Position numbers and translations under genes: made by a program | In this document: piece after piece, positions 11,976 through 39,367 of the stretch | Layout: each line of letters opens with the position of its first letter | How positions within the stretch are numbered: position 1 is the stretch's first letter | The notes under the pieces: model-generated | What the model was told of the DNA's origin: nothing | What the model saw: only the letters and a program-made list of their open reading frames with translations | The model's database searches: none | From: Trematomus loennbergii | Taxonomy: Eukaryota; Chordata; Actinopteri; Perciformes; Nototheniidae | NCBI GenBank assembly: GCA_012861695.1 | Contig: JAAOOA010000002.1 | Location: forward strand, 28,956,304 to 29,020,303 | Reading direction: 5' to 3' | Length of the DNA stretch: 64,000 bases

Positions 11976-14641
11976 TCACATTGGTTTCTCATACAGCATC
12001 TCTGTATATGTGTATTCACTCTCTGTCCTAAACGGCTTGTTGGAGCTCCTGCCCCCCCCTGTGAGCCCACTGTGCTCTGATTGGTCAGCTCGCCCACTCT
12101 GTTCTGATGAGTCTACCACTATGGTCTACCACCGTTACAGCGGAACATCAGTGATTATGTGTTACAATGGTGTTCACAACCAGAAAATGACACCAGTAAT
12201 GACAAACAGATGAGAATGCTGCGTGGGGTCTGGGTGCCGTGTTGGCGGGACGTTGCGCGGCTCGCTGCTGCGAGGAGCGGACAGTGTGAGCTGGGTTCAT
12301 TTCCTGCTTGCTGCGTGGGGTCTGCGAGACAGCAAGACATCGCGAATGGATGCGGGAAGGGGGGGATGCTGAGGGGGCTGCAGCACCCGCATCTGCGAGG
12401 CTCCACTAGCACCCGCAACAACAAACGCGGTGCACCTACAGTGTAAGCGCGCCACAGTTTCGCCGCTGCTGCAAGGCTCCACTATTGCTTCATAAGTTCA
12501 GTTATAAGTTAGCAAAATGAATCAAATGTAGGATGCTTGTGAGTGTTGGCAGCTCATCCCTTAAAACAGAAGCCTCAGATTGATTATAATAAGGAGAAAT
12601 AGGAAGGGTTTATTTCAAGCTTGTTATGTAAATAAGTCATTGGGCTTTTTCTTATCAACTAAGATATGTTTCCAACTTTAATTAACACATGAATACTACT
12701 GTGTAATATATTTTTACATTTAAGAAGTACAATATAAGACAAGCACAAGTTTCATTTGTGGGCCATATTCCATTATACTTTTCAATTTGCTGAGGGCCGA
12801 TTCAACATGGTCCGCGGGCCACATTTGGCCCCGGGCCGTAGTTTGGACACCCCTGCCTGGTAAAGGCTATTGACCTCATGTTTAACAGCACTGTCTTGAA
12901 CTGGACCAGCTTTCTATTCAGCTGTTGGAGTGATCTAAAGGAGTCTACCGTACCTCTTACCGCAAGAACTATCTGAATCAAGGGGCTCATCATGCAGGAT
13001 GAAAAGACACATATCAACTCACAGATTTTGAATTTTAGATATTTAAATGTATTAAAAGGATATAACCCAAGGTATCCTATTTGCAAGGCGGTCCTATAGG
13101 CACAAATACAAATAATAATACCAATGTTACATATCATAGCATACAAATACATATTGATAGCTCGCTCACCCTGTCCCACCCTCACATCCAGCTTTCAGCT
13201 ATAGTAAAATAAAACAATTACAATGGCAAATAATGAATCAATCACATCATTACAGGAAGCAAAAGCCTCCAGTTTGATTCAAAGTGCCAATTAAAAGCAT
13301 GGACAGTTTTATAAATATGAATATGAAAATGTCCTGAAAAGGAGCTCTCTTTATTTTCATTTTCTGTTTTTCTTTTTTCTGGCACCTTCAGTGTCTCTAA
13401 ATAATATCTCCTCTTATCATTGCCTAATGACTTACAGGATGTTGTACATACTTACATGTTTGTGTGGTTGTTTTATCTGCACATAACTGCATGGTATACT
13501 GTGGAAAATGAGGAATAAACTGAGTTCATCACCTGTTTACTGAGAAATCAACATCTAAAATCATAATTTATTGAGTTATTGCTTTTCTGTTATTCTGACA
13601 TGTTTGGAAGCAATCTGAATCCGAATCTGATTTACTTTATATAAGTCTTTTCTTACGATCACCAAAGATTCACAGTAATGGTTAACCTAAATTATAAAGA
13701 AGCATTTTCCCACATACCCCTTGCCGTAGATAGTGCTGGATTATTTGCTGAGGTTGTGAGATAGCTCTAATCTGAGGTTGATACACATACAGTAGCATAC
13801 CATGTAGCTCAATGCTATTTACTATGTGGTGCTAACATAATCCTAAAAATGGTCTTGGACTGGAAAGAGATATTCTTATTTTTATTTATGTAAAATGACA
13901 CAGACACTATTTATTGTTTTGGGCTGAAAGCAGAAAATTTCGAAACCCTAGAAAACAAACCTAAAAATAATATCTTCATACAATGAGGTAATAGAACAAA
14001 TGTATTTTGCCATAATTTAGGTAAACCACCTCTTTTAAGTTCTGCTATTATTGCTGATTGCATCTTATTCACCTTAACATCTACTGGTTTGCGTTTTATC
14101 CTCAACCGGGATCCTAACACTAAACTATAACATATTTAATGTGTCTGTGTTCATGAAACCAGTGGTGACTCAGCTCTTTTCCTATATTGGACTTCCTCTC
14201 ATGTTGCCAAAGTTGCACTTAACATGCCCTGCAGTCCTCATTGTGAAATGACAGCATCCAGGCAAAAATACTGGAGTATTTCACAACATGAAACAAGTAA
14301 TGGCGTTCAATGTTTCTTAATTCTGTTTCTGTTTAACCAAGGTTGGTGTATTCCAAAATGAATACTCAGTGTAGCCCTGTTATGACTTCAGGGTACAATT
14401 GTTTATTTTAACCATGGGATGTGTTCATAGAACAACTTTAAACCACATATTTTACACCCACAATGGCACAATTACGCATCAGTGAAATAAATAAACATGT
14501 CTAACAATTCCCCGTCATTACATTCCTTATTAATATCCACTCAGTAAGATCATTTCTCTTTGCATCAGCCAAGCAATAGTTACATTTCCGCAAAATTGAT
14601 TCCCCACTTCATAAAAATGTAAAATATTGTTATTCAGGTCA

Positions 14642-14647
14642 TTTATT
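14642..14647 (-). promoter_or_regulatory. candidate poly(A) signal, MMP paralogue 1
   Basis: AATAAA on the minus strand, 60 nt beyond the stop codon at 14707. Confidence 0.45.
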
Positions 14648-14706
14648 TGTTCATAATATGCTGGCAGCAAGCACATCTTAGACATTGATCTGTTGTCTGT
14701 GAGTTC

Positions 14707-18049
<3,343 letters not shown>

Positions 18050-19765
18050 ATTGTTGAAATGTTTTCTTCTCTCCATCCACTCTCAGTCGGAGGTTCGTAG
18101 TTTTCTGATGTATGCTGAATTAGGGTACAAAGTGTCCCTTTGTGTATTCCACTAGAAAGACAAGCCCCTCTGCCAGAGGAGGGAGGGAGTACACAGTGAT
18201 AACACAGTGGGAGGAGATGATATGATCAATTTAACTGAAGCGGTTTAAATATGTTTTTGCTTTTGTTATCAACTTTATTACTTTTAATTAAATGCTTTCA
18301 TTTTCCTCTGACACCGTTTCTTCACACCTTATATGATTTAGCTTACGTTCGATTAATTTGTTACATGCGCACAGTGCAGTAAACAAGAGTATTGAGTCAA
18401 TTACAGTGAAAATTCATTTGTTTATTGGCCACAATCAAACCCTAACTTACATTTGAGCGTCTCAGTTAGATTACACTGATTTGTCCAGTTATTCATTTTA
18501 AATTCTGCCAAAAATTAGCAGGAATATACACATTTAAACTGCCGCTTATTTATCCAAAGAATACATTGAAACGTAAAATTGTCGCCATAACACACAAAAA
18601 AATGCATTTGGGTGAAACATTTTGTTGTTTACCGTATTTGTATGTACTTTTAGAAAACCTGTGATGTTAAGGGACCACAGTCCAGTTTGCTGAGTAAACA
18701 TGAGCGTGATGTTCGACTAAAGTCCACTAATGGAGGCTGGAACTACCTCTGACCGCATTTTGGGGAAGCTAATACCATAACATGTAAATACTCAAGTACC
18801 TCACATTGTATTATCAAGAGTACGGTACTTAGGTTAAGCACCTGTCCTTTACTTTTCCAGTCATTTTCTCTCTTTGTTGGTGTGCATTTTTTAGTCAAAC
18901 AGACATAAGCAGAGAGGTCGGTGCAAATCATGTTTCTGTCCACCTTATCTGTTGCTGAAGTCTGTGCAAGGCAACTTAAGCTATACTTAACCTTCAAAAC
19001 TGAAGTTGATTCTTTTTTTTCAGAGCTGTAATTGTTTTTATGTTATTTTTGTTGCAAAATATATTTTTCAAAACCAATAATGACCAACCAAATGATAGCC
19101 TATTGTTTTTAAGCATAATAAACTACCAAATAGTAGCAGTAACAATTAACTTCACCACCACCAGCTGAAACCCTTTAATGCATTTAGAAACATTTTATAA
19201 TACAAAACGATGAAACACGACCGGGTTTTGTTAATAATATAACTTTTTTCCAAAATATGAAAAGTTAAGATTCTGATGTAAATCTTTTAAGTGTCAAGTT
19301 TTTCTGACTTGGCTTTTTCACACTTGCCTGAAAGAGCAACGATGAAATTACTATGTTTTGCCAAAGCATATGATATTTTTGATAAATATATATTTGAATG
19401 AGTTCAGTTAATAAGATACACATCCTGTCCATATACTCAGATTTACAACAAAGTCACGTTCACACTAACAACATGTAGTTATGAGGTTTTTAAGTGTTGT
19501 TCAGCATTGAAGGTACATTTTGAATGTTCATCTGAAGACAATAATCCATTAATAAAAGTATACACTTTGCATTTCATATTCACATTTTAAGTTATCAGCA
19601 CTGTACATCCTTGCACATAATATATATAAATGTCACAGGTAAAGACATGCACCACAAAATAAACAAATTCAATACATGATACAAGATACTTATTTCTCGC
19701 TTTATTAACTTTAATAAGCATTCTCAACTATATAAAGTATGAATTATTAGTAATTTACCAATGTA
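18050..19765. other. intergenic spacer between MMP paralogues 1 and 2
   Basis: AT-rich, no coding exon. A short patch near 18770-18850 resembles the CAAGTACT MITE family. Minus-strand AATAAA at 19701-19706 is about 60 nt past the stop of paralogue 2. Confidence 0.5.
18393..18399. promoter_or_regulatory. perfect AP-1 motif upstream of MMP paralogue 1
   Basis: TGAGTCA, about 345 bp upstream of the ATG at 18049. AP-1 control is typical of inducible MMPs, but no convincing TATA box was found between it and the start, so use is uncertain. Confidence 0.3.
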
Positions 19766-25327
<5,562 letters not shown>

Positions 25328-25808
25328 GTTTTAAATGCACGTTTCTACAAGGCTTTACTTTTTTATATGGGTGTATTCTTGGGTTGTTGGGCAATCACAT
25401 GGCACAAAAGCGCACAATCCTGCTAGTTATACAGCTGGGTCTACCTGCCCCAATTTTCTGGAGGTTTTGTGGTTAAAACCTCCCAATGAAATGTCTCCAT
25501 AATGTGTCTAGGCTTTCTGTCTATAATGGGGAAATACGTGTGAGCACAGTGTGTTTTGTCGTATATAAACCAGAAGCCGAACATGTTATTTGTGAATTCT
25601 GTAGCTTCTTTTCAGTCAAGTCAAAACCTGCAGGTGTTAGTGAGGCATACCTAATTTACACTTATAATATCAGTCTCCACCACAGTGATGTGCAGATCTG
25701 ATAAAAAGGATTTAAAGAAACAAACCATAAATTCTGATGCTGGAGGCATTTTACTGTGGGATACATACAAACCACACACAGGTTATATGAGGTTTGGTTT
25801 TCATTTCT

Positions 25809-25814
25809 TTTATT
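25809..25814 (-). promoter_or_regulatory. candidate poly(A) signal, MMP paralogue 3
   Basis: AATAAA on the minus strand, about 110 nt beyond the stop at 25922. Confidence 0.4.
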
Positions 25815-25921
25815 TTGAAAAATACGACCAAAACAGTGGGTTATTTTTATTCTCTATTTTTCATTTACTCAAGGTCTTTTCAGGTAATTAAGGTAAAGCG
25901 TGTTCATGGTTTCAAAGTATT

Positions 25922-31331
<5,410 letters not shown>

Positions 31332-31424
31332 GACATGCAGTTCACAGACTTAAACCTATACGTGAATTGTATGTGGTCCAGTTTAAACACATGGAGATGG
31401 AAGTTCTGGTTAATGAGAAGCCTT

Positions 31425-31445
31425 TTAAATGGTCATTGTGACTCA
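31425..31445 (-). promoter_or_regulatory. candidate promoter of MMP paralogue 3 (AP-1 plus TTTAAA)
   Basis: A perfect AP-1 site (TGACTCA at 31439-31445) lies about 108 bp upstream of the ATG at 31331. A TATA-like ATTTAAAAG on the gene's strand lies at 31422-31430, between it and the gene. An adjacent AP-1 and TATA box is the usual inducible MMP promoter layout. The transcription start is not directly visible. Confidence 0.45.
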
Positions 31446-32967
31446 TACCACTTACAAATCCAAGGGAAGCCTCATACAGTACCATGGAATTAGGGAGGGG
31501 TTTTCAGGCAGCCAAGGACAGCAAAATGAGAAAAGAAAGAAATGACGTGAACAATTTTGGTCATGTGACATGTTTGCGCCAATAATGATCTGAACAGATA
31601 AGGTATTCAGTATGTGGTTTCAAATTAAACCCAATTAAAGATTGACATTGTTCTGAGAATCATAAAAGTGATGATAATAACGCAACATTTACAACAGGAG
31701 TTTTCGAGTGCAATGTGCTGACTCACACATAAACCCAAACAAGCGGTGAAACTAAAACATGAGGCAAGAAAATCCCTCTTTCTGCAATATGTGCTGTAAC
31801 ATTGAGTATGTTCGACACAAACATGTTGATATTTCCACCATAAAAAAACAAGCGGCTCGGATATTAAGTAAATGATTTCCTCAGCAGAGCTACCGTAGGG
31901 GAACCTCAACTAAGTCCCTCCAGACTGACTCAACACAATCAGCTGGGTGGCACAGCTCAGTCCCACGCAATCTGCAAGGGCTACCGATATAACCCCATCA
32001 AAGCCCATTATTGTCCCGTTTTAGCAGCAAATGCATGTAAGGCCTTTCAATGAGAGAGTTCGCTGAGAGGGGAGCTGAAATTGCAGGGGTTTTAGGCATT
32101 TCGAAAAAGAAAATGGCCGCCAGCCAGGCCGCACAGACTGGCAAGGGTGGAGCTGCGGTACATTCAGGCTACAATTACAGTTGATTGGTCATTGGGGAGC
32201 TTTATGGAACCAACAGCATTCCTCGGCAGAACAGAGTGCTTTTCATAGAAAGACTTGAAGAATTTCTGTCGCTTTGGTTTTATGGTCAGAGTACATACGA
32301 GGTAATGAAGTTGTTTAAGGCAGGATTGATTGCTGAGACATAATGGAACTGCAAGGTTACAAGCTGCGAGACCACTGGGGTAATTAAACCTGTAGGAACA
32401 TTTCTGTTTTGCCTTAAACATACATTTTACACTGACTTGTACATATCCCATATCCCATATTCTATTAACATGTATATATATAGACTTTTTGCACTACTTT
32501 TTATTTTGTATTTTGTAATTTTATATTTAATTATATATGTTGCATTGTTGGAGAAGCTCAGGTCAGAAGAATGTCATTGCCATTTATACACTGTAGCTTT
32601 GTGCATATGACAATACAACCTTTGAACTTTGAACTTTGACAAAGTAACAAAGCTGTTACACACCAGGACTACTACCTGAGAAATATGGGTAATATTTCTC
32701 CTGGAGAGCATATTTTTCTGTAATGAAAAACTACTTCATGCATTGCTACAATACACTCAATGTAGTACAAAAGCAACTAAAGTGGAGCTTTTAATACCTG
32801 ACAAATGTGTTTATTTATGAACAATAAATGCATATATTTAAACAATATTACCAGAAATGAACATCAGTAATGTATTGATTCACCTATAGCGGTTAATTGT
32901 GGCATGGCAACTGAAAATAGAAATCTAACAATGTATTAAAATAACTAAAACAAGTGTTGTCATCTTT

Positions 32968-33365
32968 AAAGGGGCCCCATTATGCTTTTTGGGGTTTTCC
33001 CTTAGGGTGGGAGTTTCTCTCCCACACACCTGCCTAAGAAATTACTTAATTGGACTCCTTTGTTTACATCCGTAACATAGTGACATCACTACGTAACACT
33101 CACGCTACTATTGGCTAGCGCTCCAACACATTGTACATGATAGGCTAAGGAGCAGGACATCTCTAAGCGGTTGGCCAATCACAACAAAGCCAGTCAACTA
33201 ACAAATCAGAGCAGACTGGGCTCTGGTTTCAGACAGAGGGTGAAAAGAGGTGCTGCAGCACAGGCAGCATGAGAGATTTTGAACATTAAAGCATGGAAAC
33301 ATGTGAAGTGAGACACAGAATACAAATATGAAACCTGATAAATAAGCAGCAGGGCCCCTTTTAAG
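32968..33365. mobile_element. MITE-like repeat, fuller copy (AAAGGGGCCCC...GGGCCCCTTT)
   Basis: Inverted ends AAAGGGGCCC and GGGCCCCTTT. The interior matches the truncated copy at 2728-2990 in several blocks (TTGGCTAGCGCTCCAACACA; CATCTCTAAGC; CAGAGCAGACTGG). No reading frame of note. Confidence 0.65.
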
Positions 33366-34716
33366 GACACTGTTCAGCATATTATAAAAATCTGACTTTG
33401 GTATAAATGTATGCCACATAAGTTATTACATTTAAACGTTATTTATATAGCCAATTACACATGTGCTTCAGGATGGGGAAAGGGCAACCTCCCTAGTCTT
33501 ACACATCCAAACTAATCCTTTGTAGTCGGTACTAACTTGGATGTTATTATGCAAATAAAATGAATGTATAAGATTAAACTCAAACAATGAATGGGCATGT
33601 AAGACTTCCTAAGTTGCACAATTTGTTGCAAGGAAAAACAAATGTTCTTCTTAACATCAGTGCAAAACAGTCCAAAACAGTAACAGCATACATAAGACAG
33701 CATTCAAAAAATGCTGAAACTTGTTTTTGTGAAAAGAATCCTGATATCAAAGTTATTTGTGCTTATTTATTTCAATGTTGCACATCAGCATGAGGTTGTG
33801 TTGGGGCATGATGAGAGACATGCAGGGGATCATAGAGATGAGAGTTTTCTGGGCTCCCTCTCTAAAACATCTTTGCTGCCCTCCTGTGGTATCTATTTGG
33901 CACATGCAGTCTCCTCATGTTACTGAGTGAATTTAGACCACAGTGACTCTTTTGTATCTTTGCGGATGCTTTGCAAATGAAGCAACTCAGCATGTTATTT
34001 CAAGGTCTTTATGGCATTTTATGTGGTCATTTACAATATGCTTAGGTTCAATTTCAGTTTCAGTAGTAGCATCTGTGCAATCTAAAGGCTCTCTTTACTG
34101 TAAGCTGCTTTGCTCCTCACCAAACACCCATGTCATTTGTTGTGTTATATTGCATATATACACTTTAGTACAATAACAATTGCAATACATGTTCCAAACC
34201 TTTGCCAGCTATGAAGATATCATGGCTGGGTTATGTGTTGATAGGCTCAAATGACAATGTCTGTATAATACATGTAGGTGTGTTGATGTCAAACTGTATT
34301 TAAGGGTGGTTTCAATGAAGGTATATTCTTATCCTGCCTCTTCATGCGAAATATTGAGTCATTTAGAGTCTTCAAGTTTAAATTCTCAGTTAAAGCAGAG
34401 CATTTTAACAACATTACACACACATTCAAGAGAAAAACGCATATAACGGTTACAAAAGAAAAAAAGTGTAAAAAAACGATTTCCTAACTCTCTGACCACA
34501 AAACAGTTAAGTGTTTTATTTAGCATACTTTTTTGCCATGGAAAAGGGTGGCATTAAAAGCCCAATCACAAAGTGTCACTCTTAAAAGTAAATTTTTTAA
34601 AAGAACTACATTTGCATATGTTAAAAGTACCTAATTTGTAGGGCTTTAATGGTGAAGCATGTTTGAAGCGTTACAGACATGTACATAGATTTGCACATTA
34701 ATAGTTATTTTGTTAG

Positions 34717-34722
34717 TTTATT
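34717..34722 (-). promoter_or_regulatory. candidate poly(A) signal of the orphan exon
   Basis: Minus-strand AATAAA, 44 nt downstream of the stop at 34766. Confidence 0.3.
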
Positions 34723-34765
34723 TCATTAAGTTGTAAGGGCTCAGTCAAAACTAAAAACCAGCATC

Positions 34766-34996
34766 TTATGTGAAAGGGAAATTAATCTGTTCCAAGTAAA
34801 GATGCAAGTCATCCTTGTTTATCAAGCTGTGCTCTGGAGGCATGCAGCGTTCCTCTGAACCAGCAGGGAAGTGGTTGATTTCAACAGAATTCCTGTCATC
34901 CCTGGACAACTCATCTGCATCTGCAACTGCATCTTCCTTGCCAAAATACAATGACCACCAAATAGAAAAACATTTTACCGACATGATGCGGGACAT
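34766..34996 (-). CDS. orphan coding-like exon, unknown product
   Basis: A 76-codon frame beginning MSRIMSVKCFSIWWSLYF and ending EQINFPFT, then a stop. It contains an acidic middle (KEDAVADADELSRDDRN). It is not low-complexity and not part of any repeat I can see. A possible acceptor (ending CAAGCAG) lies just upstream of the ATG, and AATAAA on the same strand lies at 34717-34722, 44 nt past the stop, so it could be the terminal exon of a small gene on the minus strand. No family recognised and no partner exon found upstream. It may be spurious. Confidence 0.3.
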   Translation of the reverse strand: MSRIMSVKCFSIWWSLYFGKEDAVADADELSRDDRNSVEINHFPAGSEERCMPPEHSLINKDDLHLYLEQINFPFT

Positions 34997-35148
34997 TTCT
35001 GCTTGGTCGTAAAAGCAGGCCCATCAAATTAATTCCTGGAATGGTGATTGGATGTTAACAAAGTGCTGATCTATCCTAATAACAAGCAATTAAATGCTCA
35101 GAAGAGAACGAAGGAACTAACCACCAAGTAGGATCTTGTGATATACTT

Positions 35149-37314
35149 AAGCAATAGCTCACGACAGGCCGTGGTATATGGCCATTATATCACAGTTAAG
35201 GGGCGTGGTTCGGCCCGACGCGAAACTATTGCTTTTATAAAACGGTTGGCAATATGAATGAAAAATACACACTCTAATTTAAATAGTTGTTATTATTAAA
35301 TAATGATGTTCAAAATAAAATAGTCCCTCCGTTGCCTTCTGCACAAAACATAGTGCGAGGTGGTTGCTATGCAACAACACTAACAACAGCAAGCGAACAG
35401 AGAGCGTTGATCCATTATTTGGCTATTTAGTTACATTAATTTGTATGTTGCCGTTTATTGTGCACCCACTGAAAACCTGTCCAGCATCAGTAGCATGGCT
35501 TACGTGGTTACTTGTATAGAGTGGCGAAGTCCCTCCCACTTACTTCCGGGGTATGGGACCTTATTTCGGAAAAATTATGCATTGAAGTCAATGGGGAGAG
35601 AAAACTTATCTTTCGATCCCGTTTGAATTGTGCCATGAATTACACATATGATGTTTGTCAATCTTAAAAAATCATTTCCATGTCAAAAAAGTCACAGTTT
35701 GTCTTAAAACTGTTGAAATATAAGACTTTGAAAAATACGAAACTAGAAAGACTACAAATCCCAGAGTCGCGTAAGTGATGTCACAATTGAGACACTACGA
35801 TACACGTATAATACCGTATATATACGATCAGCGCCATATAGATAGAATCTATCTATATGGCTAAGATAAGATAACTTTCACAAGATGCCTGTGTGCTTAG
35901 TACCACGTTGTTATTATACCAGCAATGGGTCTTGCTCGTTATTTTGCTTCCCGTCTGATGAAAGGACCAGGAGTACTCTGGATCAAGCTAGCTAGTAGCT
36001 AGCACGTTAGTTAGCATTACAGCCTTGTCATTTTTATTAGCCTTAACATGAAGTAACATTAAGTAACCCACAATGTTAAACAGTAAGAGCAGTAGTCATA
36101 TTTCGTGAACCCTTTGAAGAGTACTGTCACCGGTGTGATCATTCTATAATACACCATTTAGGCCCGGGGGAGAAATGCTAATGCTAACGTTAGCATCGGC
36201 AATCTTCTCTACTTCATGCTATCTGCACAAATGGTTGACATTAAACATTAAAACGACCGGGCAGTTCAGAGAGAATCGAAGGCAGGCAGGCAGCTTTGCA
36301 TGACATTCTTCAGGACGTGTTTCATTGTGGTGATAGTGTGAGGGTAGCCAATCGGTTTGTTGACAGTAGTGACGGCCATCTTGGTGACGTGTGTTGTTCT
36401 GTGAGACCAGAGATGTAGTTCATTGAGCAGTTCACACAAACAAATGTGTTACTTCACAGTTTTACGACACATTTTATTTTTTTTGACTTGCAAATTATCT
36501 TTTAAATTGACAAACATCATATGTGTAATTCGTGGCACAATTCAAACGGGATCGAAAGATAATCTTTCTCTCTCCATTGACTTCAATGCATAACTTTTCC
36601 GAAATAAGGTCCCATGGGGCTCAACCGGAAGGGAGGGACTTCGCCACTCTATAGGTTGAGGTTGTTCTCGGCTGTTGCTTGGCGTGGCGAGAATATTGCT
36701 CCACTTTCTCCGGTCCCCGAGATTCGGCTTCCAGTAGCTCTGGAGAGAGCTTTCGCACCTGTGGCCACTAACGGTCATAATTTCTCTGCTTTGTTTCAAG
36801 ACCCGCATCAGAAAGCTTTTGAATGGTGATACTTTCCAGTTGGCCTACCTGCTCTACACGTAGCTCTACATGTCGTCGTTTAGGTGCTTTTGTTCTGGAG
36901 ATAGCACTCCTCAATCCACTCCTCCATAGTAAGACCCCCCAGAGGTCGAAGTTAATCTTAAATGTTTTTGGGACCTTTTTGATTACAGATTTGAAAACAT
37001 CGTTGCTTGCTTTAAAAGTAGCACAATTCATTATGTCAAACCTTGGAAAGTATCTAAATATCATAATATAGCATAATATATGCCGTTTGATGTCTATGTC
37101 TGGACCGTTGCGTAAAAAGTAGGGTTTCTGCCCCGTTACTTCTCCGCTGCTTTCTTGTTCCAGTTTGAAAAGCAAACTGCAGTTTGCTTTTCAGCCCAAC
37201 TGTATACTGTTTATCTCAGACGCGGAGGGATACTGACTTGTTGTGAAAAGTAACTTACAATTCTACCCGTGGGATACGCTCAGTATACCACGGCTAAGAA
37301 CCAATCAGATTGCT
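35149..37314. mobile_element. composite repeat, ISL2EU/IS4EU-like ends with nested element
   Basis: Left end AGCAATAGCTCACGACAGGC followed by CCGTGGTATA; right end TATACCACGGCTAAGAACCA then GATTGCT, roughly the inverse. The interior contains the long-TIR transposon at 35519-36649. The two ends are only partly inverted, so the superfamily is a suggestion. No intact transposase frame. Confidence 0.4.
35515..36653. mobile_element. long-TIR non-autonomous transposon, copy 3 (uninterrupted)
   Basis: Body 35519-36649 with GAGTGGCGAAGTCCC and GGGACTTCGCCACTC ends, flanked by TATA on both sides. The interior is the reverse complement of copy 1 (8491-10672), including the GCTAACGTTAGCAT and GACGGCCATCTTGGTGACG blocks. 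It supplies the empty-site reference that dates the nested element in copy 1. Confidence 0.82.
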
Positions 37315-37526
37315 TGATTTGACTTGTCCGTTTTATAATCTATTTTATTACATGGCTTAGTTGAATACTCGATTCTGATTGGTCAATTCAGAACACGTGA
37401 CACGTTGTTATTCCAGAACAGACAGACCGCTGTCAAGGATTTATGACCGTTGTTAAGGACGCTCAAATCTGCAGAAAGAAGTCCGGTCGATTGAACTGTA
37501 TACAGTTTGGCTGAAAAGCAAACTGC
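37179..37526. mobile_element. short MITE with about 29-bp TIRs
   Basis: Left end 37179-37208 (GCAGTTTGCTTTTCAGCC...) is inverted at 37498-37526 with one mismatch. It overlaps the right end of the composite repeat, so the order of insertion is not resolved. Confidence 0.6.
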
Positions 37527-39327
37527 ATGCAGATCTAGATCCCTCCGCTTCGCGTCGGGCTCCTGATCAGCCTGTCGGTGTTCTTTTCCCCATAATGACC
37601 GCGTCGCTGCACATTATCCCTTACATATTTGATCTGATATAGATGTTGAGCTACGCCTGATAACGTGAGGCTAGGATTTACAAGCGGAACCTGGAAATGT
37701 TCAATGTTCAATAACACTTGTTAGAGAGAGGATAAATACCATGGCATTACCTCTGGCGTCACTAAGACGCAGTATTTAAAATGTTTTGCCCTGCCAGGAA
37801 ATTCAATTTTTTATCCAACATCAGACATTTAGGTTTCTGCAATGTGTAATGAGCATTACAGCCTTATTTGTCTGGTAGCATTGCTGTATATTGTTCCTTT
37901 GAGACTGAAGTAAGAGCATCTCTTATTCATATTAAAAAAAAAATATAACCTGACATAATGCTCTTATTCACAAATGTAATTTAGTGGTCAACTCAGTCAT
38001 TTGTGGTTTATAGGTGTGAAACTTAACACCTCGCACTACAATCATTCAACCACCAGTAGGCCCAAACACGGATCACTAAAGTCTATTTTTCCATATTTAT
38101 GTGTGTTTGTGTTGTCTGTGGCATATTAAAATAACAGCAAAAATTCCCCTCGCTGCTTACTTCCCCTGGTGTGAGTCAGGAGCACTCTGTTAACCACCGT
38201 CTAAGCAATGATGTTATTCCAAACATACTTGTCTGAACAGTATGCTGAAATGTTTAGACAAAACGCTTGTTAGACATTACACATGATATCACTAATGATA
38301 TGCAGATGATACAATGCTTTGGTTTTTGCTGGCAGCGCAGCAGCTTGATCTCTACCTTAAGTTTTAACCATAAGTTTCATACCTACCTAAACATTGCAAT
38401 TATAAGACATGTTCTGGAAGCATGTCAGTGGTGACTATAGCATTGTGAAAGACAAAGAGTAAAATCCTTTTGTGACAACAAAAAAAGAGTGCTTTTGTAT
38501 CTACATTTTAAATTACTCGCATAGGCAATGTCATTATGTGAATGATCAGAAAAGTGTAAACAATTGTTTTTTATCACCCTTTTTCGTCTTTGTACAAGTT
38601 AAGGCATTTCATTATTGTGGTAGGAGCAAATAATTATATACCTTGTTGTCTGAGACAGACACTGATGGAGGAGACACAGTAAAGGTAGCATGTATTTACC
38701 TGCCAGAGACCTGCAAACCTGTCTGGAACAATAGTCTTTAAGGTATTTTAAAGCTCAATATCATTTTGAACGTCATCACTGCTGCGGTATTTGGTCATAA
38801 AAATAGTTATTTACCTAATTTAAGTTCTTCCCTGATGATGGGGCTACAATGGAAAGCTAAGGGATCACCAAACTCATTTGGATTCATCCTGCAGGCTCCA
38901 TTAACCTGTACTAATTTCCATGGAAATACATATAATAGTTTTTGCGATATATCAGTAAATGTAAAAAGGTAAAACCAGTTGATTATCAAAAAGTATTGGG
39001 CACAATGACTGTCTGTAAAAAAAATGAATGGCGATCTATCTGATAGTTATTGAGATATTCAAATTGGACTAAGTGAAAGATTAAGTATTTTATTATTTTG
39101 TCGTAGGTTTCTGTGCTGTACATCAAATCTCTTGCAGACTTCCCCATAACTGAGAGAACTATGATCATTCCCATATTGGATTTGTTAGTTATGCTCTGCG
39201 TAACATATGAGTCACATATAACGGTAACGAGCAACAGTGGAAAAACCTAAAGCTGGATCAAATGATTACCAGACAAAACTCATGCAGAACATTCATTGAG
39301 AGAGATCACCTTATTCCGAAGGCCCTC

Positions 39328-39367
<40 letters not shown>

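Larger units (their letters stand above)
11032..14706. other. intergenic spacer between tbrg1 and the first MMP
   Basis: No coding exon recognised. It contains the solo LTR, a CpG-rich tract of unknown origin near 12200-12480, a transposon end at about 12780-12858 (GGACACCCCTG at its right edge, resembling the common CAGGGGTGTCC hAT-type terminus), and a retroposon-tail-like segment near 13430-13640. Confidence 0.5.
31332..34765. other. intergenic spacer upstream of MMP paralogue 3
   Basis: Candidate promoter at the proximal end. A LINE/SINE-like tail lies near 32500-32640 (ending in TTTGAACTTTGAACTTTGA repeats), followed by the MITE at 32968-33365. No coding exon recognised elsewhere. Confidence 0.5.

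Noticed and set aside
25361..25367. TATAAAA on the minus strand upstream of MMP paralogue 2
   Set aside because: Only 34 nt from the ATG, which would leave almost no 5' UTR; kept as a doubtful promoter element, not listed.
36768..37175. 135-codon minus-strand frame with basic residues
   Set aside because: Lies inside the nested repeat complex at 35.1-37.5 kb; no recognised transposase or host domain.
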